Positions 7,101 through 14,440 are shown, counted from the first letter of the stretch. The stretch is DNA of 14,441 nt from JAFGIT01 sp016929465 [NCBI: Candidatus Coatesbacteria bacterium] (GCA_016929465.1 JAFGIT010000159.1:1-14441); one strand, 5' to 3'. The notes: generated by a model from the sequence alone, not told the origin. Numbers and translations are program-made.

Positions 7101-7150
7101 GTTGTTTACATTTTGAGCAAAGATAGGCATTTCCATTTCGGAGGAGTTGG

Positions 7151-7435
7151 ATGGCAGTTAAGATGCGACTTAGTCGCATAGGCAAGAAGAAAGGGCCGTT
7201 CTACAGGATAGTAGTGTGCGACTCAAGGGCGCCTCAGCGAGGTCGTTATGTTGACCTCTTGGGAACTTATGACCCTTTGCAGGAGCCTTCTAAGATAACT
7301 ATAGACCATGATAAGGTCACTTCCTGGCTTTCAAAGGGTGCTCAACCAACGGTTACAGTCAAGCGATTACTAAAGATTACAGGATATTACTCGGAGCCGA
7401 AGCTGGATTCAGTTAATGCGCGGAATGAGGTCTAA
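7151..7435 (+). CDS. rpsP: 30S ribosomal protein S16
   Basis: Small-subunit protein that binds the 5' domain of 16S rRNA and supports 30S assembly. The 94 residues begin MAVKMRLSRIGKKKGPFYRIVV, the hallmark of bS16, followed by SRAPQRGRYVDLLGTYDPL and the WLSKGAQPTVTVKRLL segment. The ATG follows a strong GGAGGAG (7140-7146). A pair of promoter-like sites upstream suggests that the ribosomal/tRNA-modification section can be transcribed separately from ffh. The rpsP-khpA-rimM-trmD-rplS order that follows is a widespread bacterial arrangement. Confidence 0.98.
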   Translation: MAVKMRLSRIGKKKGPFYRIVVCDSRAPQRGRYVDLLGTYDPLQEPSKITIDHDKVTSWLSKGAQPTVTVKRLLKITGYYSEPKLDSVNARNEV

Positions 7436-7521
7436 GGGTCCGGCGTCCTAGACATAGGTTAGAATCCTTGTCCTGATTGGGAGCTGTGATCCTTTGGCAA
7501 ACTCTAAGCGGAGGGACCCGT

Positions 7522-7752
7522 ATGAAGGAACTGATTGAGCAGATTGCCAGAGCTCTCGTTGACAATCCCGAGCAGGTCGAGGTGACAGAGATGGGGGGCG
7601 ACAGGACGTTGGTCCTCGAACTTCACGTCGCCCAGGAGGACCTCGGGAAGGTAATTGGTAGGCAGGGACGAACCGCCAGGGCGATGCGGACAATTCTGGA
7701 TGCCGCCTCGAAGAAGATGAGAAAACGAGCGGTACTCGAAATAGTAGAGTAG
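7522..7752 (+). CDS. khpA: KH-domain RNA-binding protein KhpA
   Basis: Small single-KH-domain RNA-binding protein. In Gram-positive bacteria the family works with KhpB and affects cell elongation and division; its role here is not known from sequence. The 76-residue protein contains the GxxG RNA-contact loop as [13 protein letters not shown] (45-57) preceded by LGKV, as in the family. I choose the ATG at 7522 because GGAGGG (7510-7515) is 6 bases upstream. An upstream in-frame start at 7477 adds 15 residues of no family resemblance. It sits between rpsP and rimM, its usual place. Confidence 0.93.
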   Translation: MKELIEQIARALVDNPEQVEVTEMGGDRTLVLELHVAQEDLGKVIGRQGRTARAMRTILDAASKKMRKRAVLEIVE

Positions 7753-7793
7753 TCCGGCAGCAGTCCTTAAGGACGACCACATCCCCGCTTCAG

Positions 7794-7865
7794 TTGGTTG
7801 TTCTTTTCCATTCTCGAAACATGCTCATCGTATGAGCCTATCGATGAGCGAGTTTCATCAACCAA
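7794..7865 (+). ncRNA. Nested intercistronic RNA fold before rimM
   Basis: Three nested pairings can be read by eye. TTGGTTG (7794-7800) pairs with CAACCAA (7859-7865). GAAAC (7816-7820) pairs with GTTTC (7852-7856). GCTCATCG (7823-7830) pairs with CGATGAGC (7842-7849). The left central arm can instead pair with the nearer ATGAGC (7832-7837), giving a mutually exclusive 6-bp hairpin with a 3-base loop. The structure ends 12 bases before the rimM ATG, next to its only weak Shine-Dalgarno-like purines. It resembles a cis-regulatory leader, but no known family is recognised. Confidence 0.4.
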
Positions 7866-7877
7866 GAGCCCAATCAA

Positions 7878-8408
7878 ATGGTTTCACAATTAGAATCACT
7901 CAATCCGGCCTATTGCACGATAGGAAGGATCGTAAAGACACACGGAATCAGGGGTGAGGTCAAGATCACTCCGATGACCGATTTCCCGGAGCGGTTCGTG
8001 GAGCGGGAGGTCGTCTTTCTCGAGCCGCCTTTCGAGCCTCTGCGTATGATTGTATCCTCGATTCGGGCGCATAAAGATTCGTTTCTCGTGAAATTCGAGG
8101 GAGTTGACACGATGTCGGACGCGGCGAATTTGGTCAACAAATTCGTCAGGATCCCCGAAGCGGAACTCGAGCCCCTGGAAGAAGGCGCATTTTACTGGCA
8201 CCAGTTGGAGGGGTTGAGGGTTTTAGATGAGAGCGAGGGCGAGATAGGCAACGTAGAGAGTGTCTTCCGTGCGGGGGAGTCCGGCAATGAGATACTCGTA
8301 GTGATCGGCAAATCCGGCGAGCGGCTAGTTCCGATGATCGAGGAAGTCGTCCTTGACGTGGACCTTGATTCGGGTGTGATCCGCACACGGTTGCCCGAAG
8401 GAATGTGA
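7878..8408 (+). CDS. rimM: Ribosome maturation factor RimM
   Basis: Binds ribosomal protein S19 and the 30S head during 16S rRNA maturation. The 176 residues have the N-terminal RimM domain starting [18 protein letters not shown] (13-30) and a C-terminal PRC-barrel domain (about 104-172), starting [12 protein letters not shown] and including [21 protein letters not shown]. The ATG has only weak purines (AAGAG, 7864-7868) upstream and is preceded by a folded RNA element, so its translation may be controlled separately from khpA. The stop is 1 base from the trmD start. Confidence 0.96.
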   Translation: MVSQLESLNPAYCTIGRIVKTHGIRGEVKITPMTDFPERFVEREVVFLEPPFEPLRMIVSSIRAHKDSFLVKFEGVDTMSDAANLVNKFVRIPEAELEPLEEGAFYWHQLEGLRVLDESEGEIGNVESVFRAGESGNEILVVIGKSGERLVPMIEEVVLDVDLDSGVIRTRLPEGM

Positions 8409-8409
8409 G

Positions 8410-9153
8410 ATGCTCACGGCGCATGTGATAACGATATTCCCGGATTTTTTCGGGTCCTTTCTCGCTCATCCATTGATCAGCAAGGCGACCGATATCGATG
8501 CGCTGTCAATCAGATTGCACGATCTCAGGGAATATACGCATGACAATCATCGCTCTGTTGACGACATGCCATTCGGGGGAGGTCCCGGGATGGTGCTAAT
8601 GCCTGGTCCGCTTTTTGAGGCGGTTGATGATATCAGAGAGGACGGGAAGATCGACAGGGTGATATTGCTTACTCCGCAGGGGAGGCCACTTGACCAGGAT
8701 GTCGTGGCCGAGCTGTCGGCAGCACAAAGCATCGCGCTGATCTGCGGTCGCTATGAGGGTGTTGATGAGAGAGTGCGGGAGCATCTGGCAACGGAGGAAT
8801 ATTCCATCGGAGATTACGTTCTGGCAGGGGGAGAATTGCCTGCGATGGTGCTCTTGGAGGCGATAGTCAGGCTTCTTCCGGGTGTTGTTGGCCGTGAGGA
8901 ATCTACGTTTGACGAATCGCATAGTTTTGCTATGCTCGAATACCCTCAATATACGAGGCCGTCTAAGTTCAGAGATTGGAAGGTACCCAAGGTCCTGCTC
9001 TCTGGTGATCACCAGAGAATCGAGCGCTGGCGCGCGAGGCAGTCGCTGCTGCGTACGCTCACCAGACGTCCCGATCTGGTTGCCGGCTGGCGTGGGATTT
9101 GCGGGGCGGAGGAATTGAGTGCAAGGCTGCAGAAGGCCCTGAATGATGAATAG
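8410..9153 (+). CDS. trmD: tRNA (guanine37-N1)-methyltransferase TrmD
   Basis: SPOUT (trefoil-knot) methyltransferase that makes m1G37 in tRNAs reading CNN codons and for Pro, using S-adenosylmethionine and preventing +1 frameshifts. The 247 residues carry [12 protein letters not shown] (51-62), [12 protein letters not shown] (111-122) and [14 protein letters not shown] (132-145), the knot that binds AdoMet, with R154 after it. YPQYTRP (178-184) is also typical. The segment before it reads [10 protein letters not shown] rather than the usual DSFxxGLLE: ungapped alignment to Haemophilus TrmD puts Glu at the catalytic Asp169 position. The start ATG lies 6 bases after GAAGGAA at the rimM end, so the two are translationally coupled. 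Confidence 0.96.
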   Translation: MLTAHVITIFPDFFGSFLAHPLISKATDIDALSIRLHDLREYTHDNHRSVDDMPFGGGPGMVLMPGPLFEAVDDIREDGKIDRVILLTPQGRPLDQDVVAELSAAQSIALICGRYEGVDERVREHLATEEYSIGDYVLAGGELPAMVLLEAIVRLLPGVVGREESTFDESHSFAMLEYPQYTRPSKFRDWKVPKVLLSGDHQRIERWRARQSLLRTLTRRPDLVAGWRGICGAEELSARLQKALNDE

Positions 9154-9246
9154 GAACTTGGTTGTTTATCGGCGGAGCTGAGCCTCGGCCGGCGAATAAA
9201 GAAAAGGATCACTCATTTAATTTTTTACCCACAGAGGTGATGCGGT

Positions 9247-9615
9247 TTGCAGAGAACAGATTTCGTTGAACAGGAGTATCTGAGGGAAGATATTCCCCAG
9301 ATTTCGATCGGAGATACACTCCGAGTGTATGTTAAGGTCAAGGAAGGCGACAAAGAGAGGCTGCAGCCTTTCGAGGGGCTCCTCATAGGGCGTCGCGGGG
9401 CGGGCGTACGGGAGACCATAACGGTCAGGCGCGTGACTCACGGCGTTGGAGTGGAGCGTATATTCCCGATCAACAGCCCCAATATAGGTCGCATCGAGAT
9501 CAAGCGCCGCGGCGATGTGAGACGGGCGAAGCTCTATTACATCAGGAAGCTCCGCGGCAAGGCAGCAAGGGTCAAGGAAAAAAGAAGAGTTCAAGTCGCG
9601 GCCAAAGCTAACTAA
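9247..9615 (+). CDS. rplS: 50S ribosomal protein L19
   Basis: Large-subunit protein at the 30S-50S interface. The 122 residues match bL19: [61 protein letters not shown] and the basic C-terminal [19 protein letters not shown]. The start must be TTG at 9247: an in-frame TGA lies at 9238-9240, no ATG or GTG follows it before conserved sequence, and AGAGGTGA (9233-9240) sits 6 bases upstream. The 93-base gap from trmD has an imperfect GC-rich hairpin (about 9170-9191) and a short T-tract (9222-9227). Confidence 0.97.
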   Translation: MQRTDFVEQEYLREDIPQISIGDTLRVYVKVKEGDKERLQPFEGLLIGRRGAGVRETITVRRVTHGVGVERIFPINSPNIGRIEIKRRGDVRRAKLYYIRKLRGKAARVKEKRRVQVAAKAN

Positions 9616-9627
9616 CGGCGCTATCGC

Positions 9628-10122
9628 ATGACTAAGCTGGCTCTGTATCCCGGGACATTCGATCCGATAACGCTTGGTCACCTGGATGTTATCCGGCGGA
9701 CTCTCGGGATTTTCGACGAGATTATCGTTGGTGTGGCTCAGAATATGAGCAAGACCACGACTTTCACTGTTGAGGAGCGTCTCTTTATGATAGAGGCTTC
9801 GCTCGAGGAGCTGGACCTGAAAGCGCGTGTGAGTACCAGGACCTTTTCGGGCCTAACAGTTGAATTCGCGGCCCAGATAGGTGCTGCGTCCATAATACGC
9901 GGCATCAGAGTCATTTCTGACTTCGAGATGGAACATCAGATGACCCTGATGAATCGCCATCTACGGCAGAAGATCGAGACAGTATTCCTGATGCCGAGCG
10001 AACAGCTCTCTTACGTGAGTTCGAGCCTTATAAAGGAGATAGCTTCCCTGGGTGGAGACGTTAGCAATCTCGTAACCAGGTGTGTACTTGATGCTATCAG
10101 TGACAAGCTATCGAGGGATTGA
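9628..10122 (+). CDS. coaD: Phosphopantetheine adenylyltransferase CoaD
   Basis: Transfers AMP from ATP to 4'-phosphopantetheine, giving dephospho-CoA in the fourth step of CoA synthesis. The nucleotidyltransferase motif GTFDPITLGHLD (9-20) includes the TxGH form of the HxGH signature. Later segments IIRGIRVISDFEMEHQMTLMNR and LSYVSSSLIKEIASLGGDVS are typical of bacterial CoaD. Length 164 matches the family. It begins 12 bases after rplS without a clear Shine-Dalgarno, so coupling to rplS translation is likely. CoA feeds both the ACP prosthetic group and the acyl-CoA substrates of the first gene in the window. Confidence 0.96.
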   Translation: MTKLALYPGTFDPITLGHLDVIRRTLGIFDEIIVGVAQNMSKTTTFTVEERLFMIEASLEELDLKARVSTRTFSGLTVEFAAQIGAASIIRGIRVISDFEMEHQMTLMNRHLRQKIETVFLMPSEQLSYVSSSLIKEIASLGGDVSNLVTRCVLDAISDKLSRD

Positions 10123-10125
10123 GAA

Positions 10126-10503
10126 ATGTCTGCAATGCACGCTTTCAATCGATCCGACCGTATAGAACATGAGATTCAAAAAGAGGTATGTTCACTCCTT
10201 CAAAGGAGGGTCAAAGACCCGCGCATTGGCTACATTACTATAACAACGGTCAAGGTAACCCACGACCTGGGCCATGCGAGGATCTTATACACCTTGCCTG
10301 CTCTGATGGAGGAGCATTCCGAAGACGTTAAGAAAGGGCTGATCAGCGCCACGGGCTTCATCAGAACCGAGCTCGGGAAGAGGTTGCGTTTGAGGAAGGT
10401 CCCCGAGATAGAGTTTTTGAAGGATGAGCTTTATGAAAAGGCGCTTTCGGTCGCAGATACGATAGCAAGACTCGAGAAGGACAAAATCCCAGAAGATGAA
10501 TGA
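10126..10503 (+). CDS. rbfA: Ribosome-binding factor A
   Basis: Single KH-like protein that helps mature the 5' end of 16S rRNA and is important in cold. The 125 residues contain the family pattern RSDRIEHEIQKEVCSLLQRRVKDPRIGYITITTVKVTHDLGHARI, then LGKRLRLRKVPEIEFLKDE. GAGGGA (10113-10118) at the end of coaD is 7 bases upstream of the ATG; a second ATG at 10135 is an alternative. It starts 4 bases after coaD and overlaps nrnA by 8 bases, so the three are likely one transcript. Its usual upstream partners nusA and infB are not here. Confidence 0.96.
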   Translation: MSAMHAFNRSDRIEHEIQKEVCSLLQRRVKDPRIGYITITTVKVTHDLGHARILYTLPALMEEHSEDVKKGLISATGFIRTELGKRLRLRKVPEIEFLKDELYEKALSVADTIARLEKDKIPEDE

Positions 10504-11500
10504 AAGCGCTCTATCGAGAGCGGTCTCACTTATTAGTGAGGGGGCAAAATTCGGCCTGGTCTCCCATGTCGATCCCGATGGGGATTCAGCAGGGAGCATG
10601 CTGGCGGCGATGTTGATGCTACACCGAACTGGCAAGGAGGTTTTTTGGCTGCAGAACCAGCCTATACCTGATTTATATAATTTTTTGCCAGGCTATTCAC
10701 ACACGGACGCCCAGCCGCGCACGGGCGAGAATCGCCTCGACTTGGGTGAGCTCGACTGCCTTATCGTCTTGGATAGCCCGAATATATCTCGCGTCGCGTG
10801 GGATTACGACTCAAACGATGTTCCTGCCAAAGCAGTATTGAATATCGACCATCATAAGGACAACGAGCTCTTCGGTGACGTCAACATCGTTGACGGCGCA
10901 GCCTCGAGCACCACGGAGCTTTTATATTCAATTGTTGAATCTCTCGAGCTTGGGAATGACACAGACATCGCGACGAATATATATACGGGGCTTTCCACGG
11001 ACACAGGCTCCTTCTCCTTTTCGAACACGACACCACGCTCCTACAGAACAGCGGCACGGCTGGTGGAGGCAGGAGTCGATGTTGCGTTCATAACTCGACA
11101 CCTTCAATGCGATTTTACCTTGCCTAGGCTAGCATTTCTGGGCAGGATACTTTCATCGGTTCAGTCGAATGATGACGGCTCAATCGTCTGGATGGTGGGG
11201 ACCGACGATATGAGGAGAGATGTTGATTTCTGGGGCTCTACCGAGCAGTTCGCGAATTATGCGATGAGGATTCGCGCGGCCAAGGTGGCGATGCTCTTTG
11301 TACAGAACGGCGATGGCGGCCATAAGGTGAGCTTGCGCTCCAGAGGCCAGGTTGATGTCGGTCTGGTTGCAAAAGCATTTGGCGGCGGCGGCCATAAGCG
11401 GGCTGCAGGTTGCAGGATCCAGGGCGATCTGTCATCCGGGATAGCCGATTTGGTCAGAGAAATAGAAATCGGTCTGAAACAGGGGTTGGCTCAGGCCTGA
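10496..11500 (+). CDS. nrnA: DHH/DHHA1 phosphoesterase, NrnA-type oligoribonuclease/pAp phosphatase
   Basis: Manganese-dependent phosphoesterase that degrades very short RNAs (nanoRNAs) and, in characterised members, dephosphorylates 3'-phosphoadenosine 5'-phosphate. The DHH domain shows HVDPDGDSAGS (24-34) with H24, D28 and D30, then LDSPN with D93, the DHH triplet at 118-120 (NIDHHKDN), and STDTG with D169. The DHHA1 domain ends in LVAKAFGGGGHKRAAG, with GGGGH at 296-300. All usual metal ligands appear present. The 334 residues are normal for the family. The rbfA-nrnA-truB order is common in bacteria. NanoRNA hydrolysis versus c-di-AMP or pGpG preference cannot be told from sequence. Confidence 0.93.
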   Translation: MNESALSRAVSLISEGAKFGLVSHVDPDGDSAGSMLAAMLMLHRTGKEVFWLQNQPIPDLYNFLPGYSHTDAQPRTGENRLDLGELDCLIVLDSPNISRVAWDYDSNDVPAKAVLNIDHHKDNELFGDVNIVDGAASSTTELLYSIVESLELGNDTDIATNIYTGLSTDTGSFSFSNTTPRSYRTAARLVEAGVDVAFITRHLQCDFTLPRLAFLGRILSSVQSNDDGSIVWMVGTDDMRRDVDFWGSTEQFANYAMRIRAAKVAMLFVQNGDGGHKVSLRSRGQVDVGLVAKAFGGGGHKRAAGCRIQGDLSSGIADLVREIEIGLKQGLAQA

Positions 11501-11607
11501 TATTTGTAATGGTTATTCGTCGGCATCGAGGATTCAGGGATTCTCCCCTGGTTCTTGAACTGTCGGCTGACGTAGCGGCATTTTAGCTGAGAAACGGGAG
11601 GAATGTG

Positions 11608-12774
11608 TTGAACAAGGAATCAGCTAATTTGGGGGAAAGGCACCCATTTGGGTTGCTAAGCATTTCGAAGCCCAGGGGGAAAACGTCGTTTGAGGTAGTT
11701 GGCATGCTCAGGAAAGCACTGCATGTCAAGAAAGTGGGCCATACTGGCACTCTGGACCCTATTGCCAGCGGCCTATTGCTCCTGTGCGTTGGTAGGGCCA
11801 CCCGATTACTCGATTATCTGATGGACCTGCCCAAGACCTATATAGCCTGGATGAAGCTGGGTGTGACAACGGATACGCTCGATTCTACAGGCAAGGTCAT
11901 GCAAATAAGGGAGGTCCCCGAATTCACTCCCGAGGAAGTCGAGGAGGTTCTGGACGAGTTCAGGGGAGATATTCAGCAGACGCCGCCGGTGTTTTCGGCG
12001 ATCAAGCGGAACGGAAAGAAGCTCTATGTTCTCGCAAGAGAAGGAATCCAGGCTGAGGTGGAACCGAGAGACATCGCAATCCATGACCTCTCCGTCCAAT
12101 CGCTCACTCGCTCCACGATTAGCTTTAAGATATCTTGCTCGAAAGGCACGTATATCAGGTCGATCTGCGCGGATATTGGGGAGAGGCTTGGCTGCGGTGC
12201 ACATGTCTTCAGATTGCAGCGAACGCACATCGGAGGCTGGGACATTGAGGACGCAGTTCCGTACAGCAGGCTCTTCGCGCTGAGTCGCAATGAGATATTA
12301 GACATGTTGCAGCCGATCGAGAGCATTCTTCCTGACTACAAGCGCGCGGAGGTATCGCCTCTGGCAGAGCATTTCGCGATAAACGGCATGTCTATAGACA
12401 TCGATCAAGTGAGGATATCGGAGGATATCGAGATAGGTGAGCCGGTGCTTCTCAGAACCTGGCGAGGGAAGCTGATCGGAGTATTTCGGGCGGAGGAACC
12501 GACGCAGGATGACTTGAAGCGTCGTCCAAGCCTGCCGCTGGTGTTGTCGCCTGAGAAAGTTCTCTTGACCTCGACTCCTCCGAAGCAATACCCACCGAAA
12601 TCCAAGACAGGGCGCGACTCCGGACGACCCAGGCGGTCCTTCGGGAAGCGCCGTGGCCCTGGAGGTGGCGGCGGCGGCAGAGGATCATTCCGAAGGAGTG
12701 GACCGCCCAGGGATGGCTCATCTCGCCCTGGCAATCGCAGATTCAGTAATCCGCATTCAGATAGAGACCATTAG
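11608..12774 (+). CDS. truB: tRNA pseudouridine-55 synthase TruB with basic Gly/Arg-rich tail
   Basis: Isomerises U55 in the tRNA T-loop to pseudouridine. The catalytic Asp is in GHTGTLDPIASGLL (Asp50 with this start). The KTYIAWMKLGVTTDTLDSTG segment, TPPVFSAIKRNGKKLY, CSKGTYIRSICADIGERLG and LQRTHIGGWDIEDAV are typical, and a PUA-like C-terminal domain reaches about residue 320. Beyond it lies a 68-residue tail (321-388) rich in Arg/Lys, Gly, Pro and Ser with a G6 run, not usual in TruB. The start is TTG 11608 (6 bases after GGGAGG, 11596-11601) or GTG 11605 (3 bases); spacing favours TTG. The 104-base gap after nrnA holds a small CAGGG/CCCTG hairpin (11535-11550). Confidence 0.94.
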   Translation: MNKESANLGERHPFGLLSISKPRGKTSFEVVGMLRKALHVKKVGHTGTLDPIASGLLLLCVGRATRLLDYLMDLPKTYIAWMKLGVTTDTLDSTGKVMQIREVPEFTPEEVEEVLDEFRGDIQQTPPVFSAIKRNGKKLYVLAREGIQAEVEPRDIAIHDLSVQSLTRSTISFKISCSKGTYIRSICADIGERLGCGAHVFRLQRTHIGGWDIEDAVPYSRLFALSRNEILDMLQPIESILPDYKRAEVSPLAEHFAINGMSIDIDQVRISEDIEIGEPVLLRTWRGKLIGVFRAEEPTQDDLKRRPSLPLVLSPEKVLLTSTPPKQYPPKSKTGRDSGRPRRSFGKRRGPGGGGGGRGSFRRSGPPRDGSSRPGNRRFSNPHSDRDH

Positions 12775-12790
12775 GTAGGAGATAGATAAC

Positions 12791-13651
12791 ATGGAAGATA
12801 TGCAAGGCATGACTTGGGCTGTTGCCTTCCTCGCGGGGCTCGCGAGTTTCATCTCGCCCTGTATTCTGCCAATCGTCCCATCTTACCTGGCTTTCATAAC
12901 GGGGCTTTCGCTGAGCGACCTTACGGCAGAAAAGAAGTCGGCCAAGATAAGAAAGACAACTGTGATAAGCACGCTGTGCTTTATCATGGGCTTCAGTGTG
13001 GTCTTTGTCTCACTTGGTGCCGGCGCGAGCAAGATCGGCCTGCTTCTCCAGCAGCACATGGAGATAATCAGCAAGGTCGCTGGTGTGATCGTTGTCATAT
13101 TCGGCCTTTTTATAATGGGTGTCTTGAAGCTCAATTTCCTATCCAAGCACAAGCAATTGGAGGTTAAGAGCAAGCCCGCGGGGTATATAGGTTCCTTCTT
13201 TATCGGAATTGCCTTCTCTCTCGGCTGGACGCCGTGCGTGGGCCCTATACTGGGTGCGATATTACTTGTCGCCAGCCAGTCTGACACTGTCTGGGCCGGT
13301 ATCTACCTTCTTTGCTTCTATTCGCTTGGAATGGCCGTCCCATTCTTCCTGACTTCTATCGCCGTCGATTCCGCGCTCGGCTATTTCACAAAGCTCAAGA
13401 AGCACATGCGCAAGATAAACATCGCCGCCGGTATCCTGCTCATTCTGGTAGGGATCATGATATTCACAGGCTCGCTCTCGTCGATCATCAACGAGTATTT
13501 CGCTCCAGATTTAGGCGACGACGAAGATTGGGAATTCGACGAGCCGTTGGTATTGGACGAGGCTGAGGAAGCGGAGGCTCTCGATGAGGAGCCCGCGATC
13601 TGGGCGACCGATGCAACGCTCGAGGCGACAGAGGCCACAAGCGCTTATTGA
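12791..13651 (+). CDS. ccdA: CcdA/DsbD-family thiol-disulfide membrane transporter with acidic tail
   Basis: Integral membrane protein that passes reducing equivalents from cytoplasmic thioredoxin to the outer face of the membrane, used for cytochrome c maturation and related thiol reduction. The family pair of transmembrane cysteines is present: C24 in SPCILPIVPSYLAF and C149 in GWTPCVGPILGAILL. Hydrophobic spans are near 8-36, 57-78, 92-117, 132-160, 167-192 and 209-234, about six in all. Residues 239-286 form an acidic, Ala/Thr-rich tail with 19 Asp/Glu and no Lys/Arg, not part of the family core. The ATG is 9 bases after TAGGAG (12776-12781) and 17 bases from the truB stop, so it likely closes the + strand operon. 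Confidence 0.92.
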   Translation: MEDMQGMTWAVAFLAGLASFISPCILPIVPSYLAFITGLSLSDLTAEKKSAKIRKTTVISTLCFIMGFSVVFVSLGAGASKIGLLLQQHMEIISKVAGVIVVIFGLFIMGVLKLNFLSKHKQLEVKSKPAGYIGSFFIGIAFSLGWTPCVGPILGAILLVASQSDTVWAGIYLLCFYSLGMAVPFFLTSIAVDSALGYFTKLKKHMRKINIAAGILLILVGIMIFTGSLSSIINEYFAPDLGDDEDWEFDEPLVLDEAEEAEALDEEPAIWATDATLEATEATSAY

Positions 13652-13667
13652 TATCCTGAATATATAG

Positions 13668-13690
13668 ACTCTCTCTAAGGTTGGGAGAGT
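13668..13690. terminator. Possible weak terminator hairpin between ccdA and the converging tRNA-Asp
   Basis: ACTCTCTC (13668-13675) pairs with GGGAGAGT (13683-13690), 8 bp including one U-G, loop of 7 bases. It lies between two converging transcription units, where a shared terminator would be useful. Neither strand shows a clean U-tract after the stem, so the call is weak. Confidence 0.35.
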
Positions 13691-13707
13691 GATGTCATTC
13701 TTGGGGG

Positions 13708-13785
13708 TGGCGGGGCCGACGGGACTCGAACCCGCGACCTCCGGCGTGACAGGCCGGCGTTCTAACCATACTGAACTACGACCCC
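13708..13785 (-). tRNA. tRNA-Asp (anticodon GTC), CCA encoded
   Basis: On the minus strand the sequence folds as a full cloverleaf of 78 bases. The acceptor stem is GGGGTCG with CGGCCCC (one T-G pair), the D-stem is GTTC/GAAC, and the anticodon stem CCGGC/GCCGG encloses loop CTGTCAC. The variable region is 5 bases, and the T-stem GCGGG/CCCGT encloses TTCGAGT. The discriminator is G, as expected for Asp, followed by encoded CCA. The anticodon GTC is at 13748-13750. It is transcribed against ccdA and has its own promoter upstream. Confidence 0.97.
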
Positions 13786-13798
13786 AATTCTCATCACA

Positions 13799-13826
13799 AC
13801 TATAGTCCGCAATCCCGCCAATGCAA
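13799..13826 (-). promoter_or_regulatory. Promoter of tRNA-Asp
   Basis: Reading the minus strand, the -35 box TTGCAT (13826-13821) and the -10 box TATAGT (13804-13799) are 16 bases apart. The -10 ends 13 bases before the first base of the tRNA, leaving a very short leader, as usual for single tRNA genes. Confidence 0.6.
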
Positions 13827-13927
13827 CCCCTATATTAAGAAAAAGTCTCTAGCGGCGCGCGTTTTTTTTAGTGATGGCAACGAGAGAATTCGATAGGGCA
13901 CTATTTCGCTTGCGAAACAAGGCCTAA

Positions 13928-14440
13928 CTACGTTGTTTCGACAGCCAGCCAATAATCGAACAAATCTCTCAGAGTCTGCTGAAAAGGTATCTCCGGGGCC
14001 CAGCCTGTGTCGCTAGCGAATCTCTCGTATGACCCAAAGAGAACCGGAATATCGAGCGGGCGCAGGAGCTCCTGCGAGACCTCGACCCTGATCTCGCCAC
14101 CGGTGAATGTGAGCAGCATTTCGAGTATCTCCCGGATCGATACGACTCGCCCCGAGCAAACGTTATAGATGCCGCCGGCCCTTCCCCTCTCCAGGGCAAG
14201 CACATACGCTCGGGCCACATCGCGCACGTCGAGAAAGTCCCTTCGAGCCTCGAGGTTTCCGACCCTTATGACCGGCTCCGATTTCCCTGCGGCGATCGAG
14301 GCTATCTGCCTTGCGAATGCAGAGCAGACGAAGTTCGGTGCCTGGCGTGGTCCGGTGTGGTTGAAGGCTCGAACGATGATCACCGGCAGGTCGTGCGCCC
14401 TGGCATAGAATTGGGCGAGGACCTCAGCGCTTGCCTTGGA
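13928..14440 (-). CDS. rmd: GDP-4-dehydro-6-deoxy-mannose reductase / GDP-mannose dehydratase-family SDR, C-terminal part
   Basis: Extended short-chain dehydrogenase acting on a nucleotide sugar, probably making a GDP-deoxyhexose such as GDP-rhamnose for surface glycans. Only the last 170 residues are in the window; the 5' end is beyond the right edge. The visible part opens at SKASAEVL, where the Lys is that of the YxxxK catalytic motif, then VIIVRAFNHTGPRQ, IRVGNLEARRDFLDVRDVARAY, GGIYNVCSGR and LRPLDIPVLFGS. The NHTGP form and the RVGNLEARRDF stretch resemble Rmd more than Gmd. The family is clear; exact product is moderately sure. It is transcribed toward the tRNA. The 142-base gap between the two holds the tRNA promoter, a small TTTCG/CGAAA hairpin (13904-13917) and a T8 run (13862-13869). 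Confidence 0.85.
   Translation of the reverse strand, partial: SKASAEVLAQFYARAHDLPVIIVRAFNHTGPRQAPNFVCSAFARQIASIAAGKSEPVIRVGNLEARRDFLDVRDVARAYVLALERGRAGGIYNVCSGRVVSIREILEMLLTFTGGEIRVEVSQELLRPLDIPVLFGSYERFASDTGWAPEIPFQQTLRDLFDYWLAVETT

Noticed and set aside
7436-7519. Long-range pairing GGGTCC (7436-7441) with GGACCC (7514-7519) near the khpA Shine-Dalgarno
   Set aside because: Only 6 bp across a 72-base loop with no supporting inner stem. It could occlude the site but the evidence is too thin.
7763-7774. 12-base perfect palindrome GTCCTTAAGGAC after khpA
   Set aside because: As RNA it gives only a 4-bp stem with a TTAA loop and there is no U-tract. A single short palindrome in a gap is expected by chance.
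9158-9166. Direct repeat TTGGTTGTT shared with the rimM leader (7794-7802)
   Set aside because: Nine bases only, and the second copy has no complementary arm downstream. Most likely chance.
13852-13869. GC-rich stretch followed by eight Ts, terminator-like on the + strand
   Set aside because: GCGGCGCGCG does not form a clear stem-loop, and it lies beyond the antisense tRNA in the wrong place for a ccdA terminator.
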